Positions 19,606 to 28,666 of a stretch of DNA of 35,751 nucleotides are shown one piece after another. Location: NCBI GenBank assembly GCA_946480695.1, contig CAMLKG010000038.1, positions 1-35,751 of the forward strand, given 5' to 3'. Position 1 is the stretch's first letter. Every line of letters starts with the position of its first letter. The notes beneath the pieces were generated by a model. It was not told where the DNA came from. It saw only the letters and a list, made by a program, of their open reading frames with translations, and did not search any database. Position numbers and translations under genes: made by a program. This stretch comes from an uncultured Cellvibrio sp. (GTDB lineage: Bacteria; Pseudomonadota; Gammaproteobacteria; Pseudomonadales; Cellvibrionaceae).

Positions 19606-21363
19606 TTATCGGGCCAGTGCGCCCAGGACGGAAATATGGTTATGCCATTCTGTCGGATTGTGCTCGCGTAGCAATTGTTCAAAGGCCGCGGGCGATAAGG
19701 GTTTGGAGAAAAGGTAGCCTTGTAGGAAATCGGCGCCGTAGTCGCGGCAGATTCGCGCTTGTTCCCGCGTTTCCACGCCTTCAACAACGACGGTTAAATC
19801 CAGGCTTTTGGCAAAGATAATCATGGCGCGCAGGATGCGGCAATCAGCGGGATTTTCCGGTACACCGGTAATAAAAGTACGGTCAATTTTTAAGGTTTTC
19901 GCCGGCAACTCCTTCAAATAAGCCATGGATGAGTAACCGGTGCCGAAATCATCCACGGCAATTTCGATTCCGTACGCCAGCAATTGTTTCAGGCATTGCG
20001 CTGTTTCTTGCAAATTTTCGATTAAAACGGATTCAGTAATTTCCAGGCTGACACAATGCCCGGGAACACCGGTTGTCTCCAGGTCGCGAATAATATTTTG
20101 ATAAAGATCCTCATCGGTAAGCAATTGCGCACACACGTTGAATTTCATGTTAAATCCATTATTTACCAAACCTTGTTCGCGCCAGCGCGCAATTTGCTGG
20201 CAGGCTTTCAAGCGGCTTTTGGAATCTATTTCGCCGATCAAGCCTATTTCTTCGGCCAAGCCGATAAATTCAATGGGAGGCAGGATGCCGCGTTCAGGAT
20301 GGTCCCAGCGGATCAAGCCTTCGGCACCACAGACCGCAAAAGTTTGCGCGTCGACGATCGGCTGGTAAAAGAGCACAAAGTGATCGGTGGGAATAAGGCG
20401 GCGCAATTCTTTTTCCAGGCGAATACGCTCTTGCATTTGCGCCTGCATGGCTTGCGAAAAAAACTGGTAATTATTGCGGCCATCTCGTTTTGCGCGATAC
20501 ATCGCCAGGTCGGCGGCTCGCAATAAATCGCTCGCGCTTTGTCCCGCATCCGGGAATGTGGCAATGCCGATACTGGTGGAAATGATATTTTCAATTTTTT
20601 TAATGATGATGGGTTTGCGCAGGTCATCCAGGATGCGCTGTGCCAATTGGCTAATCGCTTCCTGCGAATCGAAATTATGGGCGAGCACAGCAAATTCATC
20701 GCCGCCTAACCGACAGACAATATCGCCGGCACGCACAACACGTAATAACCGTTGTGCGACCTCTTTCAAAACCTGGTCGCCAATAATGTGGCCGAGGCTG
20801 TCATTAATAATTTTGAAATTATCCAAATCCAGAAAGAGCAGGGCTAGCCGATCATTTTGGCGTTTCGCACGTGGGATTGCCGCGCGCAAACTCTCATCAA
20901 AATAGTAGCGATTCGCGAGGCCGGTTAACGAGTCATTTTCGGCCAGCGCGCGCAGGCGCTGGTGGCTTTCCTGGAGTTGCCGTTCGAGCAAATGGCGCGA
21001 ACGCGCATGGGTAATTGCGCGCGTTAAATGTTTGTGGGCAATTTCCGATTTGAAGAGGACATCCTGGGCACCGGCTTCGATAAATTCGCGCTCCAGGTCC
21101 TCGTCGGCGGCGGCACCCGTCAGGATAATAATAGCGGCGTGATGTTGGGGATGTTGATTTAATAATTGCAAGACTTCCATGCCATCGACGTCAGGCAAGC
21201 GATAATCGAGTAGTACCGCATCAAAATCCTCGCTATCGAATTGCGCCAAACCTTCGGCGGCGGAACTGGCTTGGGAAATCGTAATATCCCATTCGGTTTT
21301 GCGAAAGGTCCGGATGATCGCTTGGCGGTCCAGGTCATTATCGTCAATCAACAGCAGCTTCAT
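19606..21363 (-). CDS. Response regulator with REC-GGDEF-EAL domains
   Basis: Phosphorylation-controlled c-di-GMP enzyme, 585 aa, cytosolic. The receiver domain (1-120) has acidic residues D7/D8 and phospho-acceptor D53. The GGDEF domain keeps an intact GGDEF (220-224) and an RxxD inhibitory site (R211-D214) five residues before it. The EAL domain reads 'EGLIRW' at 348-353 but keeps the metal and general-base motifs 'LEITES', 'DDFGTGYSS', 'LKIDR' and 'EGVET', so phosphodiesterase activity is likely and both domains look competent. The start ATG at 21363 (GAGG site) is preferred over a TTG three codons upstream. It is the last gene of a histidine kinase - receiver - output operon, 21 bp after the receiver gene. 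It may set the c-di-GMP level sensed by LapD, which is inference. Confidence 0.93.
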   Translation of the reverse strand: MKLLLIDDNDLDRQAIIRTFRKTEWDITISQASSAAEGLAQFDSEDFDAVLLDYRLPDVDGMEVLQLLNQHPQHHAAIIILTGAAADEDLEREFIEAGAQDVLFKSEIAHKHLTRAITHARSRHLLERQLQESHQRLRALAENDSLTGLANRYYFDESLRAAIPRAKRQNDRLALLFLDLDNFKIINDSLGHIIGDQVLKEVAQRLLRVVRAGDIVCRLGGDEFAVLAHNFDSQEAISQLAQRILDDLRKPIIIKKIENIISTSIGIATFPDAGQSASDLLRAADLAMYRAKRDGRNNYQFFSQAMQAQMQERIRLEKELRRLIPTDHFVLFYQPIVDAQTFAVCGAEGLIRWDHPERGILPPIEFIGLAEEIGLIGEIDSKSRLKACQQIARWREQGLVNNGFNMKFNVCAQLLTDEDLYQNIIRDLETTGVPGHCVSLEITESVLIENLQETAQCLKQLLAYGIEIAVDDFGTGYSSMAYLKELPAKTLKIDRTFITGVPENPADCRILRAMIIFAKSLDLTVVVEGVETREQARICRDYGADFLQGYLFSKPLSPAAFEQLLREHNPTEWHNHISVLGALAR

Positions 21364-21384
21364 GCAGGTCAACCCTCAATAATG

Positions 21385-21843
21385 TCATTTATCCGCTACG
21401 GGTAATTCAATGATTTTCCAATAATGGTCCAGCAGGCTTACCACTTGCAGGAAATCACTGTCCATCCGTTGTTTAAGTAAATAACCGGCAACGTGCTCGC
21501 GATAGGCCGCCAAAATATCTTCATCGGATTTCGATGTTGTTAATACAAAAACAATCGCGTGGGTTAAGTCGGGATCGGCGCGCAATATTTCCAGGAACTC
21601 TATGCCGTTCATCCGCGGCATATTGATGTCCAATAAAATAATGTAAGGGGATGGGACCTCGCCATTACGCAATATTTCAAGCGCTTCTATTCCGTCCCTG
21701 GCGCGATATAGCGGGTTAAGTAATTTAAGTTTATGCAATGCACGTCGCAGCGCCGTTGCGTCTATATCGTCATCGTCAACGATTAGCAGGCTTACCGTTT
21801 TAAAATGCTGGTTACCGGTCGGCGGGTGTAATTTATTGATCAT
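21385..21843 (-). CDS. Single-domain response regulator (CheY/Rcp1-like)
   Basis: A stand-alone receiver of 152 aa. It has the acidic cluster 'VDDDDID' (22-28), phospho-acceptor D72 in 'ILLDINMPRMNG', a conserved 'VLTTS' threonine/serine and a lysine ('YLLK') near the C-terminus. The layout, with its longer loop after the third strand, resembles Rcp1-type regulators that partner with phytochrome-like histidine kinases. Its ATG overlaps the kinase stop by four bases (ATGA), so translation is coupled. It is probably a phosphotransfer intermediate or branch partner of the kinase, with the REC-GGDEF-EAL protein as output. Confidence 0.93.
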   Translation of the reverse strand: MINKLHPPTGNQHFKTVSLLIVDDDDIDATALRRALHKLKLLNPLYRARDGIEALEILRNGEVPSPYIILLDINMPRMNGIEFLEILRADPDLTHAIVFVLTTSKSDEDILAAYREHVAGYLLKQRMDSDFLQVVSLLDHYWKIIELPVADK

Positions 21844-23990
21844 GGGTTAGGTTTCTCATCAATAGTTTGAGGCCAGGTAAATGTAAAACGGCAACCCCGA
21901 CCTTCGGAAAAAACCTGTATGGTGCCGTCATAGGTTTCAACTAATTTTTTAATTAGCGCCAGGCCCATGCCGCTGCCTTCCAGTTCGTCGCGGGATTTTA
22001 ACGTTTGGAACATGCCGAACACCCGCTCCTGGAACCGGGCCGGAATACCCGGGCCGTCATCGCTGACACTGAATTCAAAAAACTGGTGACCAATTACCTG
22101 GCATTCAAGCCGTATGACTCCATGGTCCCGATCATGATGTTTAATGGCGTTGGAAAATAAATTACGCAGGATTTGTTCAAAGGGAGTTGCCAGGGTTTCA
22201 AATTCCGGCAGGTAATCGCCCAACTCCAACTGTAAACCCGGCTTGGTATTTTGAATTTCAAACAATCCCATTGCCATATGCCGAACGTCCACCCTGGTGA
22301 GTTTGCCATCGGCTTTTCCCGCGCGATAAAACACCAGCATGTCATCCAACAGCCTTTCCATGCGGTGGATACGATTGCGCAATATGGCTGTGTGTTTTTC
22401 CACTTCAGTAAATTCTTTTTCTGCGAGGTCTTCTTCAATCCATGTCGATAATTGGGCGATTCCGCGCAACGGGGATTTCAAATCGTGGGAGGCAACGTAA
22501 GCAAAGGTTTCCAGTTCCTTGTTCGTTTGTTCAAGGCGATGGTTGCTGGATTCCAGGTCCGCCTGATGTTTTATCAACAACAACGCGTTTTGTTTGCGCG
22601 CCTCGATATTTTCAGCAAATACGGCCAGGGTTTTCGCCATAACACCCATTTCATTGGGATGATCCAAAAACGGAATATTGATGTCGGTATTACCTTTTGC
22701 CAGGTCTTCCATGGCGGCGCGAATTTTTTGCAATTGCCAATTCAAACTGCGCGTTATCAGTGCGGCCACCAGCATGCCCGCCACCAAAAAGCCGCAAATC
22801 ACAATGAGCATCAGGCTGCCGGCCTGTTCTCTGGTTTGCACCACTTCGTCATTAAGCTGGAGCATTCGCTTTTGCGCTTGCTGGATTATATTTTCACAGA
22901 GGCTTTCAAGTTTTATGGTCAGTTCCTGGATTTCCGTTAGGGTCCTATCGCGGTACGCCTGGATATTGCCCGCCACGAGTTGTTCATGGTTTTCAAGGAT
23001 TGCTGTTTGCCATTGAATAAACGTGGTGTTCAATTCCGCAATATTGTCGGGCGAGGTTTTTTTGCTGATGATGTTCAGTTCTTGCGCGGCTTCAACCTGG
23101 ATTTGTCGCAATCTTTCCGGAATTTTAGTTTGATTGGCAAGTTGGGGGTTTACCGCAATATCTTTCATGTCGCGATTGAAATTGCCAAGACTGCTTTTGA
23201 TTCTCAGTGCCGCATTGTTGACCTGGATGGGATTCTCATAAAGTTCCTGGGTCACGGAGGTGACGTTGTTTATTTGCAGCGAGCCGATGGACCCCACACC
23301 GACAAATAAAAGGCTCATCAATACAAACCCGGTGGCCAGGCGGCTAAATACGTTAAATCGGTTGAATGAATCGACTGCTGCTGCGAAGCGCAAGCTAATC
23401 AGCCCAACCGCAAATAAGGTAAAGCCCACCGCGGTGTGCGGGGCCATTTTGATACCGAGCCAGACGAAGGTTGGCAGCACGCCAAAGCCTTGCCCGAGCA
23501 TTGCCGTCAGGGTAATAAATAAAATCACAATTCCTAGCAGGCAAGTAAGGACGGTCCTGGTTCCCTGCTGTTTAGTGCCCGCAAGGATTGCGCAACCCGA
23601 GAGTAAAAAAGCAAGGCTGGCGGTGGGTGGTACCGGTTGGTTGCGTACCGGTGTTTCATTTAAAAAAAGTACAAACCAATTTGTGGTATTAAGGGGGACA
23701 CTCGATAACACATCAAGCAAACTCAAAATACCGATGGCAAATAATATCGTGCATGAAAGTATTTTCAGCTGCCAATGTTGTGTCATGATGGCGTAAAGCC
23801 CCAGGCCACATGCGCAAAAGCCAATCGCTGAGTTGTAAGCCATAAGGGTGGCGTAGGGATATATATCGGCGAGTAAATGCGGACTGTGCCAGCTAAATAA
23901 AACACCTGTGCCCAAAAGGCATAGCAGCAATGCTATGAACCGCGGCGTGAATTGTTCAATAGCTGGATGGACGTTCTTTTGTTCAATCAT
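21840..23990 (-). CDS. Membrane sensor histidine kinase (MASE-like TM region, HAMP, HisKA, HATPase)
   Basis: Sensor kinase of 716 aa. The N-terminal 200 residues contain about seven hydrophobic helices, a MASE-like membrane sensor. Then comes a TM helix ('ATGFVLMSLLFVGVGSIG'), a helical periplasmic region of the CHASE3/four-helix type (about 240-390), another TM and a HAMP domain ending near 470. The kinase core has H502 in 'YVASHDLKSPL', an N box ('NLFSNAIKHH'), G1 ('SDDGPGIP') and G2 ('GSGMGLALIKKL'). 'TLKSRDELEGSGMGL' is typical of the bacteriophytochrome-like kinase group. An AAGG site lies just upstream of the ATG. It is the first gene of the three-gene operon. The signal it senses cannot be told from the sequence. 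Confidence 0.92.
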   Translation of the reverse strand: MIEQKNVHPAIEQFTPRFIALLLCLLGTGVLFSWHSPHLLADIYPYATLMAYNSAIGFCACGLGLYAIMTQHWQLKILSCTILFAIGILSLLDVLSSVPLNTTNWFVLFLNETPVRNQPVPPTASLAFLLSGCAILAGTKQQGTRTVLTCLLGIVILFITLTAMLGQGFGVLPTFVWLGIKMAPHTAVGFTLFAVGLISLRFAAAVDSFNRFNVFSRLATGFVLMSLLFVGVGSIGSLQINNVTSVTQELYENPIQVNNAALRIKSSLGNFNRDMKDIAVNPQLANQTKIPERLRQIQVEAAQELNIISKKTSPDNIAELNTTFIQWQTAILENHEQLVAGNIQAYRDRTLTEIQELTIKLESLCENIIQQAQKRMLQLNDEVVQTREQAGSLMLIVICGFLVAGMLVAALITRSLNWQLQKIRAAMEDLAKGNTDINIPFLDHPNEMGVMAKTLAVFAENIEARKQNALLLIKHQADLESSNHRLEQTNKELETFAYVASHDLKSPLRGIAQLSTWIEEDLAEKEFTEVEKHTAILRNRIHRMERLLDDMLVFYRAGKADGKLTRVDVRHMAMGLFEIQNTKPGLQLELGDYLPEFETLATPFEQILRNLFSNAIKHHDRDHGVIRLECQVIGHQFFEFSVSDDGPGIPARFQERVFGMFQTLKSRDELEGSGMGLALIKKLVETYDGTIQVFSEGRGCRFTFTWPQTIDEKPNP

Positions 23991-24183
23991 AACCCTTGGG
24001 ATTATTCAGCGTGTGGTTGCGCGTTGTGTGTCGTTAGGTTCCGCTTGTAACTTTAAGTTTGGTAAAGGCAAATCTGAGTGTAGTTTCAACATAATAAATA
24101 TTCTTGGAATGGCAGGGCTTACACTGAAATAATTAGCTATGTGAATTGGTTATAGTATTAAGTCATGTATAAATGAGCGTCAT

Positions 24184-24375
24184 ATGAAGCCGGTTATCCA
24201 TTCGCCCTGTGTGCGAAATTGTTGTTTGAATGAAGAGGATGTCTGCCTAGGGTGCTTCCGCAGCCTGGCGGAAATTACCCAGTGGTCAGTAACGACGAAT
24301 GAAACCAGGCAAATGATCCTGTTAAAGGCGGAGGCCCGCCGGGACGAGTACCAGCGGAGAATGCGACGGATATAG
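24184..24375 (+). CDS. DUF1289 family small cysteine-rich protein
   Basis: A 63-aa protein with 'SPCVRNCCLNEEDVCLGCFR' and then 'EITQW', the four-cysteine pattern of DUF1289 (C9, C13 or C14, C21, C24), likely a small metal-binding protein of unknown function. It begins with ATG at 24184; the ribosome site is weak. It lies between the divergent kinase operon and the GAF-HlyD gene, 154 bp before the latter. Members of this family are widespread housekeeping proteins, so a link with the downstream export genes is not implied. Confidence 0.85.
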   Translation: MKPVIHSPCVRNCCLNEEDVCLGCFRSLAEITQWSVTTNETRQMILLKAEARRDEYQRRMRRI

Positions 24376-24529
24376 CAATTCGCTGAGCGGTTTGGCTGGC
24401 GTGTGGGAAGTGATTCGTTTAACCTGCGCGCCTTAAAATAAAAGTTATTGTTATACATTGTTGAATTATTAGAACTAGACTTGCTACAAGCCTGGTGACC
24501 GGAATTAATAAATAAAAAACACCGGGTTA

Positions 24530-26440
24530 ATGATCGCTGTCTGGCCACGGCAGGCAACAAGGCTACATAACCTGATCCAACACAACTATCCTTACAGTTT
24601 CTTTGCTATGCAATCGTCAAGGGCGTTCAAACTCTGGTTGAACATGCAGTGCCAAATGTTGGGCAATGCGGGCGCAGCCATGCTCGTACAGGTGACGCCG
24701 ACAACCAGCCATATAGTCGCTAAATGGCCTGACAAAGCAATTGACTCCACGCTACTCCGTGGCCTGATCCAGCCGGTGATGGAAAAACAGCGCTTGCAAT
24801 TACAGCCCCTGGAAGCCCACCGCTATTTATTGGGTTATCCAATCGTCATTGACGGGAATCATTGGGGTGTGCTGGTTTGCACAATTACCCTGCCCGATAA
24901 GACCGAGTTACCCGTGTTATTAAAGTCGCTCAGGCTCGGTCAATTCTGGTTGCAATTCATTGTGCAATTGGGTGGTGTTGGGTCGCCTGACCCGAACGAA
25001 CCGGTGGATATCCCCGCAGGCCACACTGCGCCGCCGGCATTGCAAGCTCCGTTACCGGAAACCGTTAATGCTGCGTTGGCGCAGGTCAATTCCAGTTTAT
25101 TAAAAGAAAATTCATTACAGGAAACCGGCATTACGCTGGTGAACTTACTGGCGGGTTTTTTACAGGCAACGAGGGTCAGCCTGGGGCTCCTGGATGCCCA
25201 GGGAAAAAACCTCCAATTGGAGGCGGTATCCTTTTCCGCTAATTTTGACAGGCGTACCCAGGCGATGTTGGCAATTCGCGAAGCAATGGCGGAGGCGGTT
25301 GACCAGGGGGTGCGTATTGACTGTACAGCGGCGGCTGGTAATGACGACTCCAACAATCCCACGGTATTGATCAAACAAGCGCATCAGCAATTGCTGCACA
25401 TGCAACAACTGCACAGGGTAAGCAGTTTTTTACTGCGCAAGGGCGACCGGATCCTGGGGGCTATCACGATTGAGTTGGATCGCAATACCTTTAACCCCGA
25501 TCAGGAACTATTGATACAACAGGCGGCCCATTCGGCAGCCGCGATAATCTTGTTACAACGCCAGGCATCCGCCGGTTTTTGGCAAGGGATAAAGCAACGG
25601 GTTGTGTCCCGGTTGCAGCATTGGTTTGGTAAGGAATCCTGGCGGGGGAAGTTAATCGCGGCGGCGTCAACCCTATTGCTGGTTGCGTTGTTTGTACCGG
25701 TCGATTACCACCTGTCGGCCGATGCCAGTTTGCAAACCACTGAAAAATATTTAGTGGTATCACCGCAAGACGCCTATTTGGGAAGTATTTCCGCGCGCCC
25801 CGGGGATGCGGTAAAAAAAGGCGCACTGCTGGCGCAATTGAACGATGAAGACTTGCGCCTGGAGCGGCGCAAAATCGCCAGCCAGGCCCAGCAATACCGG
25901 CAAGCCTACGACTCGGCCCTCGCCAATTCCAATCGGGTGGAAGCAGCTATCGCCAGCGCGCAATTGGAGCAGGCCAATATCCAGTTGCAACTGCTCGACC
26001 AACAATTGGCGCGAACCCAATTGGTGGCACCCGTGGATGGTGTTGTGGTGTCCGACGATATTTCGCAGACACGGGGCGCGCCGGTAAAACAGGGCGATGT
26101 GCTTTTTGAAATTGCGGCGGGGCAGCATTACCGGGTGCAATTGTTTGTGGATGAACGCGATATTGCCCAAGTGCAACCGGGACAGGCCGGTGAGCTAAAA
26201 CTCACCAGTTTGCCCAATGAAATATTTAATACGCGCGTTACATTAATTACACCGATCAGTGAAGTGCGCGAGGGTCGCAATTATTTCCGTGTTGAGCTGG
26301 AATTTACCGGGCAGGCAGGCACGGTTGCGGTATTGCGGCCGGGCATGACAGGTACTGGTAAAGTACATGCCGGCACGCGCTTGCTAGGCTGGGTCTGGTT
26401 CCATGATATTTGGCATTGGATACGGTTGGGCCTGTGGTGA
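24530..26440 (+). CDS. GAF-domain protein fused to a periplasmic HlyD-type adaptor
   Basis: A 636-aa inner-membrane protein. Residues 1-370 are cytoplasmic and contain a degenerate GAF-like region (about 30-150) and a clearer GAF domain (about 195-350, 'TRVSLGLLDAQGKNL' and 'GAITIELDRNTFNPDQ'). A single TM helix lies at 375-394. Residues 400-636 are periplasmic, with a barrel-sandwich hybrid split into 'GSISARPGDAVKKGALLAQL' and 'APVDGVVVSDDISQTRGAPV' around a coiled-coil hairpin, and a beta-barrel ending in 'LRPGMTGTGKV'. A sensor domain fused to a membrane-fusion protein is unusual. The start ATG at 24530 lacks a good ribosome site; 24608 is a possible alternative. It overlaps the next gene by four bases (GTGA), so the two are translationally coupled. 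Likely an adaptor whose assembly responds to a cytoplasmic signal, which is inference. Confidence 0.85.
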   Translation: MIAVWPRQATRLHNLIQHNYPYSFFAMQSSRAFKLWLNMQCQMLGNAGAAMLVQVTPTTSHIVAKWPDKAIDSTLLRGLIQPVMEKQRLQLQPLEAHRYLLGYPIVIDGNHWGVLVCTITLPDKTELPVLLKSLRLGQFWLQFIVQLGGVGSPDPNEPVDIPAGHTAPPALQAPLPETVNAALAQVNSSLLKENSLQETGITLVNLLAGFLQATRVSLGLLDAQGKNLQLEAVSFSANFDRRTQAMLAIREAMAEAVDQGVRIDCTAAAGNDDSNNPTVLIKQAHQQLLHMQQLHRVSSFLLRKGDRILGAITIELDRNTFNPDQELLIQQAAHSAAAIILLQRQASAGFWQGIKQRVVSRLQHWFGKESWRGKLIAAASTLLLVALFVPVDYHLSADASLQTTEKYLVVSPQDAYLGSISARPGDAVKKGALLAQLNDEDLRLERRKIASQAQQYRQAYDSALANSNRVEAAIASAQLEQANIQLQLLDQQLARTQLVAPVDGVVVSDDISQTRGAPVKQGDVLFEIAAGQHYRVQLFVDERDIAQVQPGQAGELKLTSLPNEIFNTRVTLITPISEVREGRNYFRVELEFTGQAGTVAVLRPGMTGTGKVHAGTRLLGWVWFHDIWHWIRLGLW

Positions 26441-28611
26441 GCGACGTGACTGGCCATTCCGATCAACAACCCGGTCCTGTTTGGCAACGCCTTGAGTCCC
26501 TGCGCCCATCGTTGCCGCGCCATATCCATATCCAGCGCCGCGATTACAAGGGGGAACGCTGGTATTTATTGCATGATAAAAGCAACGGCCGTTTCCATCG
26601 CCTTACCCCGGCAGCCTGGCGACTCATTTCCGCGATGGATGGCCGCAATTCGCTGACGCAAATCCTCGCCGCCGCCAGCAACGCCGATTTTTACGAATCC
26701 GTGGATGATATCCCCACCCGCGAGGATTTAATCCATTTGTTGCAATACCTGCATGTAGCCGACCTGCTGGTTTGCGACTTGCCGCCCAATACCCAGGAGT
26801 TATTTGCACGGCGCGAGCAGAAAAAACGGCAGCGCTGGTTGCGCCTGTTAATGAATCCGCTTACCTGGAATATTCCCCTTGGCAACCCCGATCGCCTGCT
26901 GGATAAATTAATGCCGCTCGCGCGTTGGCTGGCTACTCCCGCCATGGGGGTTATCTGGTTGCTGGTGGTGGGGTTTGCACTGTTGCAGGCCGGTAGCCAT
27001 TGGCAGCAACTTACCCACGGGCATCTGGACCGGGTCTTGTCGCCCGGCAATTTATTGTTGCTCTGGCTGACCTATCCGTTTTTTAAGGTTTTGCATGAAC
27101 TCGGCCATGGCTTGTTCACCAAGGTTTGGGGTGGGCAAGTAAACGATTGCGGTTTGATTTTTGTGGTCGGCACACCCTTGCCCTATGTGGATGCGAGCGC
27201 TGCGACCGGCTTTTATGCCAAGCGCCAGCGCCTTATGGTCAGTGCGGCGGGAATGGCGGTGGAGTTATTTTTGGCGGCGCTTGCGCTCTTGCTCTGGGTG
27301 CAATTATCCGCTGGGTTCCTGCGTGATTTCCTCTACAACATTATTTTGATCGGCGGGGTATCCACGCTGTTTTTTAACGGCAATCCGCTGATGCGTTTTG
27401 ATGGTTACCATCTATTAACCGATGCGTTTGATTTGCCCAATCTGGCGACCCGTGCCAACCAGCAAGTCAGTTATCTGGTGCGTCGCTACGCTTACGGGGT
27501 GATTGGTGTATTTTCACCGGCCGCCTCGAGGCGTGAAGCCTGGTTGCTGGCGACCTATAGTATCGCCGCCTTTATATACCGGGTATTTGTGTTGTTTTTT
27601 ATTATCTTGCTGGTTGCGAATTATTTTCCGGCGTTGGGATTGTTGATCGGTGCATGGCTGATATTTTTCCAATTGCTATGGCCTGCGATAAAAGCATTGC
27701 GCTTTCTCGCTAACGACAAGCAACTTGCCATCCAACGCAAACGCGCCTGGGTTGTAACCGGCGTGGCCGGCGCGGTGGTGTTACTGGCCATTTTGATTGT
27801 GCCTTTGCCCCAATCAACCTCCGCCGAAGCGGTACTGTGGCTGCCGGACGAAGCGCGTGTAAAAGTGGAATCCAGCGGTGAGGTTGCGGAATTATTCGTG
27901 GCCAATGGTGAAGAAGTTAAGGAAGGGCAGGTGTTACTGCGTTTACAAAATCCGGTGCTGGTTGCGCAATTGGCCACACAACGGGCGCACTTGCACGAAT
28001 ACGAAGCGCGCTACCAACAGGCGTGGGTAGAGGATCGTGCGCAGGCCCAAATGTATGAGCAAGACATTGCCGCTATTAAGGCAGAAATTAAATTATTGCA
28101 AGCGCGGGTTGCTAACCTGTCGGTAGCTAGCCCTTCAACCGGAACCTTGCGCGTAACCCGCGCCCATCACCTTATCGGTAGTTACCTCCACCAGGGTGAT
28201 GAATTTGCATTAATCGAAAAATCCGGCGCTGTGCGTGTCCGCGCCGCGCTGTTGCAGGAGGAGGTTGGGTTGGTGGGCCAGGCAACGCGCGGGGTGAGCG
28301 TCCGCTTTGCCAGTGAACCGGGTCAAGTGCTGGTAGCAACAATGTTGCAAGGTGAGCCGGTTGCAAGCCAACAACTGCCCAACCCGGCGTTAGGTACCCA
28401 GGGTGGGGGACGAATTGCGGTGGATGCCACCCAACCCGGCGGCGTGCAGGTGAAGGAAAAAATATTTTTGCTGGATCTCCGGTTGCAGGATGTTGAACGG
28501 AGCGGGCATTTTGGCGAGCGCGCGTATATCAGGTTCCATCACCCGGCCGAACCCCTGGCGATGCGATGGTATCGGAGCTTGCAACAAGTTTTTATCCGTC
28601 ATTTTTCGTAA
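26437..28611 (+). CDS. PqqD-like / M50 zinc metalloprotease / HlyD fusion protein
   Basis: A 724-aa membrane protein with three parts. Residues about 15-110 form a PqqD-like winged-helix (RiPP-recognition-element type) domain, seen in 'RYYLLHDKSNG'-style text ('GERWYLLHDKSNGRFHRLTP') and 'LLQYLHVADLL'. Residues about 150-460 are a six-helix M50 (site-2 protease) region with the zinc motif H220-E221-L-G-H224 and the distal ligand motif 'NPLMRFDGYH' with D322, so it looks catalytically intact. Residues about 465-724 are a periplasmic HlyD-type region with 'SSGEVAELFVANGEEVKEGQ' and a coiled coil. This resembles proteins annotated as peptide zinc metalloprotease (YydH-like) or site-2 protease/HlyD. 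The GTG at 26437 overlaps the previous stop (GTGA) and is preferred over the TTG at 26410. The likely role is recognition and processing or export of a co-encoded protein. Confidence 0.88.
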   Translation: MSDVTGHSDQQPGPVWQRLESLRPSLPRHIHIQRRDYKGERWYLLHDKSNGRFHRLTPAAWRLISAMDGRNSLTQILAAASNADFYESVDDIPTREDLIHLLQYLHVADLLVCDLPPNTQELFARREQKKRQRWLRLLMNPLTWNIPLGNPDRLLDKLMPLARWLATPAMGVIWLLVVGFALLQAGSHWQQLTHGHLDRVLSPGNLLLLWLTYPFFKVLHELGHGLFTKVWGGQVNDCGLIFVVGTPLPYVDASAATGFYAKRQRLMVSAAGMAVELFLAALALLLWVQLSAGFLRDFLYNIILIGGVSTLFFNGNPLMRFDGYHLLTDAFDLPNLATRANQQVSYLVRRYAYGVIGVFSPAASRREAWLLATYSIAAFIYRVFVLFFIILLVANYFPALGLLIGAWLIFFQLLWPAIKALRFLANDKQLAIQRKRAWVVTGVAGAVVLLAILIVPLPQSTSAEAVLWLPDEARVKVESSGEVAELFVANGEEVKEGQVLLRLQNPVLVAQLATQRAHLHEYEARYQQAWVEDRAQAQMYEQDIAAIKAEIKLLQARVANLSVASPSTGTLRVTRAHHLIGSYLHQGDEFALIEKSGAVRVRAALLQEEVGLVGQATRGVSVRFASEPGQVLVATMLQGEPVASQQLPNPALGTQGGGRIAVDATQPGGVQVKEKIFLLDLRLQDVERSGHFGERAYIRFHHPAEPLAMRWYRSLQQVFIRHFS

Positions 28612-28666
28612 GTCGCTTTTTTAAACTATAGTAATAACCAAATTTTGTTTTTATATCGAGTTGACC

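Noticed and set aside
26410..26436. Upstream TTG start for the M50 fusion gene
   Set aside because: The GTG at 26437 overlaps the previous stop in the usual four-base coupling and begins nearer the PqqD-like domain.
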